A stretch of DNA of 56,685 nt from positions 1-56,685 of the forward strand of contig DASXLL010000144.1 of the NCBI GenBank assembly GCA_036496265.1, given 5' to 3'. The stretch is from CAYLLN01 sp036496265 (GTDB lineage Bacteria; Planctomycetota; Planctomycetia; Pirellulales; Pirellulaceae). Of this stretch, positions 52,661-56,685 are shown piece after piece; the stretch's first letter is position 1; every line of letters starts with the position of its first letter. The notes beneath the pieces are model-generated. The model searched no databases. It was not told the origin of the DNA and saw only the letters and a program-made list of their open reading frames with translations. The position numbers and the translations under genes are program-made.

Positions 52661-53038
52661 ATGGAATTTCTGCAACTCAATCACGTCGCGCTCCACGTCG
52701 CCGATATCGAGCGAAGTGCAGCGTTCTACCGCGACGTGCTCAAGCTAGAGCCGATTCCACGGCCGGCGTTTACCTTTCCGGGCGCGTGGTTCCGCCTCGG
52801 CGGCGATCAAGAGCTGCACTTAATTGGCGAGCGGACGCGCGAAGTCGTTTCGCACAACCGCGGCAACCATTTCGCCTTGCTCGTCGATGATTTCGACGCC
52901 TGGGAGAAGTACTTGATCGACCGCCAAGTGAATATTGCCCCGCGGCGGACGCGACCCGACGGCGCCCTGCAGCTTTACGTCATCGATCCCGACGGACACT
53001 ATGTCGAGCTGTGCACGTTGCCGCCGCGTGTGGGGTAG
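52661..53038 (+). CDS. VOC-family (glyoxalase-like) protein
   Basis: A 125-residue vicinal-oxygen-chelate fold protein with two beta-alpha-beta-beta-beta units. The paired motifs are FLQLNHVALHVADIERS, QELHLIG, NHFALLVDD and DPDGHYVELCTL; the His/Glu ligands for a metal are in place (NHVAL, LHLIG, NHFAL, YVELC). The reaction is unknown; the family includes glyoxalase I, dioxygenases and antibiotic-binding proteins. The ATG at 52661 abuts the left repeat, and the TAG stop (53036-53038) is inside the right repeat, so a longer upstream frame is not used. Confidence 0.87.
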   Translation: MEFLQLNHVALHVADIERSAAFYRDVLKLEPIPRPAFTFPGAWFRLGGDQELHLIGERTREVVSHNRGNHFALLVDDFDAWEKYLIDRQVNIAPRRTRPDGALQLYVIDPDGHYVELCTLPPRVG

Positions 53039-53052
53039 GCTTCCAGCCTGCC
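53030..53052 (+). repeat. Right copy of the GTGGGGTAGGCTTCC repeat flanking the VOC gene
   Basis: GTGGGGTAGGC followed by TTCCAGCCTGCC, perfect reverse complement of 52634-52656. It contains the VOC stop codon and lies 40 bases before the EpmA-like start. Confidence 0.95.
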
Positions 53053-53091
53053 CAGATTGGAACGGCCGGCAACATGCCTGCCCACGAATTG

Positions 53092-54045
53092 ATGTCTGCC
53101 GACTTCCTGCCCTCCGCTTCGCTCGACATGCTCCGCCGCCGCGCCGAGCTGCTCAAGCAAGTGCGCCGATTCTTCGACGACCGCGGCTTCCTGGAAGTCG
53201 AAACGCCGATTCTCTCGCACGACACGGTCGTCGATTGGCATCTCGATCCGCTCGCCGTGACGCTCTTCGCCGATCCACGGCTGCCGGAACAGGGCGAAAA
53301 ACTCTGGCTGCAAACGTCGCCCGAGTTTGGCATGAAGCGCTTATTAGCGGCCGGGGCGACGGCGATCTACCAAATTACACGTGCATTTCGCGGCGGCGAA
53401 ACCGGCCCGCTCCACAATCCCGAATTCACGATGGTCGAGTGGTACCGAGTTGGCGACGACTACGAAGCCGGAATGCGACTCTTAGGCGAGCTGGCAAGCG
53501 CTGTTTTCGGCTGCGGCGAGCCGGAACGACTCACGTTTCGCGAAGCATTCCAGCGCTACACCCAAATTGATCCGTTCGAGCCACTGGAAAAAGACCAGCT
53601 CCCCCCTGATTTGCCACCACACTCCGATTGCGACGTAATTCTCGACTACCTGCAAACCACCCGCATCGAGCCGCACCTTGGCCGCGATCGCCCGACGATT
53701 CTTTACGACTATCCAACTACTCAATCAGCCCTCGCCCGCATCCGTCCCGGCAATCCACCGGTCGCCGAACGCTTCGAGCTTTATTACCGCGGCATCGAGC
53801 TCGCCAACGGCTATCACGAGTTGCTCGATCCCAATGCATTACTGGAACGCAACCGCGAAAACAATCACCTGCGTTCCGCCGACGGCAAATACACGCTGCC
53901 CGAAAACAGCCGACTCCTAGAGGCGATGCAGCACGGCCTCCCTTCCTGCTCCGGCTGTGCCCTCGGCTTCGACCGCCTTGTTATGGTCCTCACCGGTGCA
54001 AAAACAATTCAAGAAGTGATGGGGTTTCCCACAGACCGGGCTTGA
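53092..54045 (+). CDS. epmA: EpmA-like lysyl-tRNA synthetase paralogue (EF-P lysine ligase family)
   Basis: A 317-residue class II aminoacyl-tRNA synthetase catalytic core without an anticodon-binding domain, as in EpmA (GenX/PoxA), which adds beta-lysine to a lysine of elongation factor P. Motif 1 is in RRRAELLKQVRRFFDDRGF, motif 2 is FRGGETGPLHNPEFTMVEW split across the active site, and motif 3 is GCALGFDRLVMVL. The ATG at 53092 gives a normal length; an ATG at 53074 is possible, and upstream residues come from the repeat. No efp or epmB gene lies in the window, so its substrate is inferred from family alone. Confidence 0.88.
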   Translation: MSADFLPSASLDMLRRRAELLKQVRRFFDDRGFLEVETPILSHDTVVDWHLDPLAVTLFADPRLPEQGEKLWLQTSPEFGMKRLLAAGATAIYQITRAFRGGETGPLHNPEFTMVEWYRVGDDYEAGMRLLGELASAVFGCGEPERLTFREAFQRYTQIDPFEPLEKDQLPPDLPPHSDCDVILDYLQTTRIEPHLGRDRPTILYDYPTTQSALARIRPGNPPVAERFELYYRGIELANGYHELLDPNALLERNRENNHLRSADGKYTLPENSRLLEAMQHGLPSCSGCALGFDRLVMVLTGAKTIQEVMGFPTDRA

Positions 54046-54070
54046 GCGACCGTGAAAATCCGCAAACCTA

Positions 54071-54340
54071 TTAGCTCGGGTCTGCTGCGGGAACGGCCGC
54101 AAGCGACTGAGGCGGCGCAGTCGATAAATGTCCGCCCGGCAACCGAGCAGCCAACTCCGCGTGATGTTGATACATAACGCTCAATAGTTGCTCGTCGTCA
54201 ATATCCCACAGATTTCGGCCTGTTGCGATCTCGCCAAGAAATCCGAGATGAGCCATCAACTGCCCCAGTCGGATATCATCCGACATGGCACAGAGTTCTT
54301 GCAGGACGCTAATAGCCTCGCGTTGCCTTGGCGGAATCAT
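54071..54340 (-). CDS. Small protein with RLGQL/WDIDD motifs, second gene of a coupled pair
   Basis: An 89-residue protein. The core IRLGQLMAHLG, then NLWDIDDEQLLSVM matches the protein at 789-998 (RIGQL, then VWDIEDQRLLEA). A Pro/Ala-rich tail of about 25 residues follows. It is soluble and acidic. The start ATG overlaps the stop of the gene upstream by 4 bases (54337-54340), so the pair is translated together. I do not know the function; toxin-antitoxin, regulatory subunit or adaptor are all open. Confidence 0.7.
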   Translation of the reverse strand: MIPPRQREAISVLQELCAMSDDIRLGQLMAHLGFLGEIATGRNLWDIDDEQLLSVMYQHHAELAARLPGGHLSTAPPQSLAAVPAADPS

Positions 54341-54630
54341 GGCAGTAAGTCTCCGATTTTGGGGTCTTGGCCGAATGCTCGACGCAGCCGGCCGCCGATT
54401 TCAACTGGCACGAGCGTTCCGGGGCTGAACTTTGCAATCCGCGTGGCCCGCGTCAGTCCATTATAGATACAGAGCACGCCGTCAGCGCCCTCATATACAA
54501 ATAGTGGCGGCATACCGGCCGCGGAGGAGCCGAACCTGGCGATTTGCCATTTGAGTTTCACGGAATCCGCGCCTTGGCGGGAATGCGGCACGCGCAACTC
54601 CCGCGGATCGACATAACGAATCTCTGCCAT
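54337..54630 (-). CDS. ParB/Srx-like small protein, first gene of a coupled pair
   Basis: A 97-residue protein beginning AEIRYVDPRELRVPHSRQGA. The pattern (VDPRELRVP, then PPLFVYEGADGVLCIYNGLTRATR and PGTLVPVEIGG) follows the order of the ParB/Sulfiredoxin nuclease-like fold, in which the strand-turn N-G-x-T/H-R motif binds nucleotide; here it reads YNGLTRATR. The catalytic set is not certain and the function is unknown. It ends PKIGDLLP and overlaps the next gene (ATGA). Confidence 0.7.
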   Translation of the reverse strand: MAEIRYVDPRELRVPHSRQGADSVKLKWQIARFGSSAAGMPPLFVYEGADGVLCIYNGLTRATRIAKFSPGTLVPVEIGGRLRRAFGQDPKIGDLLP

Positions 54631-54784
54631 GTCACCACGCTATGTAGCGGCCGGATCGCACGAAACTCCCTTACCTTGACACTCACCCGCCCACTCCTAG
54701 AATCGACGGTGGAAGACGGAGGATGCGGTGCGCTAGCGGCTTATAATCAGGCTGCTGGCACTCAATTGGGTCGAGGAACGTGCC

Positions 54785-55363
54785 ATGAAATGTCAGCAGT
54801 GCGAGAAGCCGGCGACGTTTCATATCACGGAGCTGACCGATGGGCAGCCGCAGGAGCTGCATTTGTGCGAAACGTGCGCGAAGACGTATCTAACGCAGGG
54901 CGAACCGGGTAAAGGTGCGGTTGCGCCGACGTTGGCAAATGTGTTGGCCAAGCAGCTTCAGATTGGTAAGGCCGCCGAGGAGTTGGCCAAGCTCGATCAG
55001 CGAGCGTGCCCGGTCTGCGGCATTACATTCTATGAATTCCGCAATCAAGGCCGCCTCGGCTGCCCGCACGATTACGTCTTCTTTGAGAAGGAGCTGACGC
55101 CGTTGATCGCTAACATTCACGGGGAGACGCAACACGTCGGCAAACGGCCGCGCGGCCGGCAAGGCGGCACCGACGAGCAGACCGAGTTGATTCGCCTCCG
55201 CCGCGAAATGAAGGAAGCCACGCAAAAGGAAGAGTACGAGCGGGCCGCGGAAATTCGCGACCAGATTCTGGCCCTCGAAAAGCGTTTGCCGCAGAGCGAA
55301 GCCCGGAAACAAGGCGAAGCGTCAGGGCGCGGCGAAATCCAAGGAGGGGCTGCGCACCCATGA
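54785..55363 (+). CDS. mcsA: McsA, activator of protein-arginine kinase
   Basis: A 192-residue protein with two zinc-binding modules and a UVR domain. The first module has Cys3, Cys6, Cys28 and Cys31. The second has Cys75, Cys78 and Cys93, but the fourth ligand is His95 or Asp96 (GCPHDY) rather than Cys as in Bacillus. The UVR motif (REMKEATQKEEYERAAEIRD, split) is at about 138-170. In Firmicutes McsA activates McsB kinase and its targeting of proteins for ClpCP. GAGGA precedes the ATG. The last codon overlaps the mcsB start. Confidence 0.9.
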   Translation: MKCQQCEKPATFHITELTDGQPQELHLCETCAKTYLTQGEPGKGAVAPTLANVLAKQLQIGKAAEELAKLDQRACPVCGITFYEFRNQGRLGCPHDYVFFEKELTPLIANIHGETQHVGKRPRGRQGGTDEQTELIRLRREMKEATQKEEYERAAEIRDQILALEKRLPQSEARKQGEASGRGEIQGGAAHP

Positions 55364-56454
55364 GCATCCCCAAGTTCGAAGAACTGGCCAACCGCTGCGG
55401 CGAATGGCTCCGCGGCTCCGGGCCGCAGAGCGAGATCGTCATCTCCAGCCGCATTCGTCTCGCCCGCAACCTCGCCGCCTTTCCCTTCATCCGCCGCTGC
55501 ACCGAGGGCGACCGGCAAGCAGTCGAAAAAACGTTCAAAGAAGCGATTGCCAGCGTCGAGTCGTGGAAGAATTTGATGCAGGTTGAGCTTGGCGACCTGG
55601 CGACGCTCGACCGGCAGTTGCTCGTCGAGCGGCAACTCATCAGCCGCGAGCTTTCCGAGTCGAGTGGGGCCCGCTGCGTGTTCATCGATCCGCAGGAAAC
55701 ATTCAGCCTGATGATCAACGAGGAAGATCATCTGCGAATGCAAGTTATGCACAGCGGTCTCGATATGGAGCAAGCCTGGGAGCAGATCAATGCGATGGAC
55801 GATCAGCTCTCAGACCGAGTCAACTACGCCTTCCACGAGCGGCTGGGCTATTTGACAGCGTGCCCGACGAATGTCGGCACCGGCATGCGGGTCAGCGTCA
55901 TGCTGCATCTGCCGGCCCTCGTCATCACACAACAAATTGAGAAAGTTTTTCGCAGTCTCCAGAAAATGGGCCTCGCCGTCCGCGGCTTATACGGCGAAGG
56001 CTCGCAGGCGATGGGCGATTTTTACCAAATCAGCAACCAAGTCACGCTCGGCCGCAGCGAGATCGACCTCGTCAAGCAAGTCGGCGAAGTGATTCCCGTC
56101 ATCATCGATTACGAGCGGCAGGCACGGGCGTTTCTGGTCAAAGAAAGCCGCAAGGACCTGCACGACCGCGTCAGCCGGGCGTACGGAATTCTCTGCACGG
56201 CTCAGACCATATCCAGCGAAGAAACGCTGCACCTTTTATCGAGCGTCCGCATGGGCGTCTATCTCGGACTCATTCAGGATCTGGAAATTCCAACGATCAA
56301 TAAGCTCTTTATTCACACTCAGCCCGCCCATCTGCAAAAGCTCCGCGGCGCCGAGTTGCCCAGCGCCGACCGCAACGTCGAGCGGGCCATGTATCTGCAA
56401 TCGCACCTTCGCAAGCGTGAAGGCTCCAACGGCGGCGCGGAAAAAGATAACTGA
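55360..56454 (+). CDS. mcsB: McsB, protein-arginine kinase
   Basis: A 364-residue phosphagen-kinase-fold enzyme that phosphorylates arginines in proteins, marking them for ClpCP in Bacillus. The ATP-site motif SSRIRLARNL is at 29-38, the NEEDHLR loop at 120-126, and CPTNVGTGMR at 168-177. All catalytic segments are intact. The C-terminal allosteric phospho-arginine motif RDXXRA of Bacillus McsB reads RNVERA here (338-343), with Asp changed to Asn. AAGGAGGGG at 55341-55349 precedes the ATG, which overlaps mcsA (ATGA). clpC and ctsR are not in the window. Confidence 0.93.
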   Translation: MSIPKFEELANRCGEWLRGSGPQSEIVISSRIRLARNLAAFPFIRRCTEGDRQAVEKTFKEAIASVESWKNLMQVELGDLATLDRQLLVERQLISRELSESSGARCVFIDPQETFSLMINEEDHLRMQVMHSGLDMEQAWEQINAMDDQLSDRVNYAFHERLGYLTACPTNVGTGMRVSVMLHLPALVITQQIEKVFRSLQKMGLAVRGLYGEGSQAMGDFYQISNQVTLGRSEIDLVKQVGEVIPVIIDYERQARAFLVKESRKDLHDRVSRAYGILCTAQTISSEETLHLLSSVRMGVYLGLIQDLEIPTINKLFIHTQPAHLQKLRGAELPSADRNVERAMYLQSHLRKREGSNGGAEKDN

Positions 56455-56549
56455 TCGGCGGTCGCTGTTCACCGCGCAATTCCGCCATTAGGCCACGACC
56501 AAGTATCGCGGCCATTATTGCGCCAAGCGGCGATACTCGGATCACGAAC

Positions 56550-56685
56550 TGAGGTGGACCCCAAAAATTGGGCGCTAGCTTAAGGTGTAAAACCTTGGGC
56601 TGGAGGAACCATTTTAGGAGTTCAGGAGCATGAGCAAGAAGCGGATGCGGAAGCGGTATGAAGCATCGTTCAAGGCTCGGGTGGC
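56550..56685 (+). mobile_element. Left end of an IS3-like insertion sequence (cut by window edge)
   Basis: Starting at 56550 the sequence TGAGGTGGACCCCAAAAATT has the shape of an IS3-family terminal inverted repeat (TGA start, CCCC core). It is followed by a leader and the transposase OrfA start at 56630. The element begins 96 bases downstream of mcsB and runs out of the window, so its right end and target duplication cannot be seen. Confidence 0.7.
56630..56685 (+). CDS. IS3-family transposase OrfA, N-terminal fragment
   Basis: The first 18 codons encode MSKKRMRKRYEASFKARV, the start of the helix-turn-helix OrfA protein (typical form: KRRRYSAEFKAKVALEA). AGGAG at 56616-56620 precedes the ATG, with another GGAG closer. 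The gene continues beyond the window. Confidence 0.85.
   Translation, partial: MSKKRMRKRYEASFKARV

Noticed and set aside
1..56685. tRNA or rRNA genes
   Set aside because: I looked for T-loop GTTCGAATC-like and rRNA-like conserved blocks in the gaps and saw none; a covariance-model scan would be needed to exclude them.

Overview
The window looks like a chromosomal segment of a planctomycete, most like the Pirellulales group; that placement is inference from gene content. The signs are a DUF1559 pseudopilin-like protein, a giant secreted PVC-type cytochrome c/HEAT protein, three surface proteins with the N-terminal LEPR-XLL-like motif, a planctomycete-type ECF sigma factor overlapping a Ser/Thr kinase with TPRs, a Cys-type sulfatase, a NagB/PIG-L fusion, and several short proteins typical of the phylum. 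GC content is high but moderate, and short intergenic gaps are full of palindromic repeats.

Layout. 0-6.5 kb: end of an SDR oxidoreductase, a membrane protein, a small WDIED-motif protein, zwf, a VapBC-like toxin-antitoxin pair, two tandem paralogous glycosyltransferases and a CBS-domain protein. 6.5-17 kb: a decayed esterase pseudogene, a secreted LRR/PDZ protein, ferredoxin-type sulfite reductase with a perfect operator-like palindrome upstream, the amtB-glnB nitrogen pair, cobalamin adenosyltransferase divergent from a TolB-like propeller, and a Nudix hydrolase. 17-25.5 kb: a NatA-type ATPase coupled to an ABC-2 permease fused to a CPBP intramembrane protease, an MntA-HepT pair, a Ycf48-like/CBM9-like secreted protein, and a Tat-exported TIM-barrel isomerase. 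25.5-31 kb: sulfatase, small secreted protein, a coupled AAA-ATPase/Toprim-like pair (candidate defence module) and NagB/PIG-L. 31-38.5 kb: lipoprotein, DUF1559 protein, Cys-rich secreted protein and the cytochrome giant, with a repeat-dense zone holding two MITE-like elements. 38.5-48.5 kb: cell-surface region with three LEPR-type proteins around the ECF-kinase operon, one an S53 protease and one with four VCBS repeats. 48.5-56.7 kb: a membrane regulator-like protein, HDOD protein, a VOC gene bracketed by perfect inverted repeats, EpmA-like synthetase, a coupled two-gene planctomycete module, mcsA-mcsB, and the first bases of an IS3-like element.

Two themes cut across the window. First, translationally coupled pairs with ATGA overlaps are frequent (vapBC, natAB, mntA-hepT, ATPase-Toprim, ECF-kinase, mcsAB, the 54-kb small pair). 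Second, palindromic and heptanucleotide repeats have entered or supply parts of reading frames: a signal-peptide region, a kinase domain, a cytochrome linker, start codons and stop codons. The best candidates for something undescribed are the ATPase/Toprim pair, the small coupled pair at 54 kb with its relative at 0.8 kb, and the MITE-like elements with matching ends but unlike interiors.
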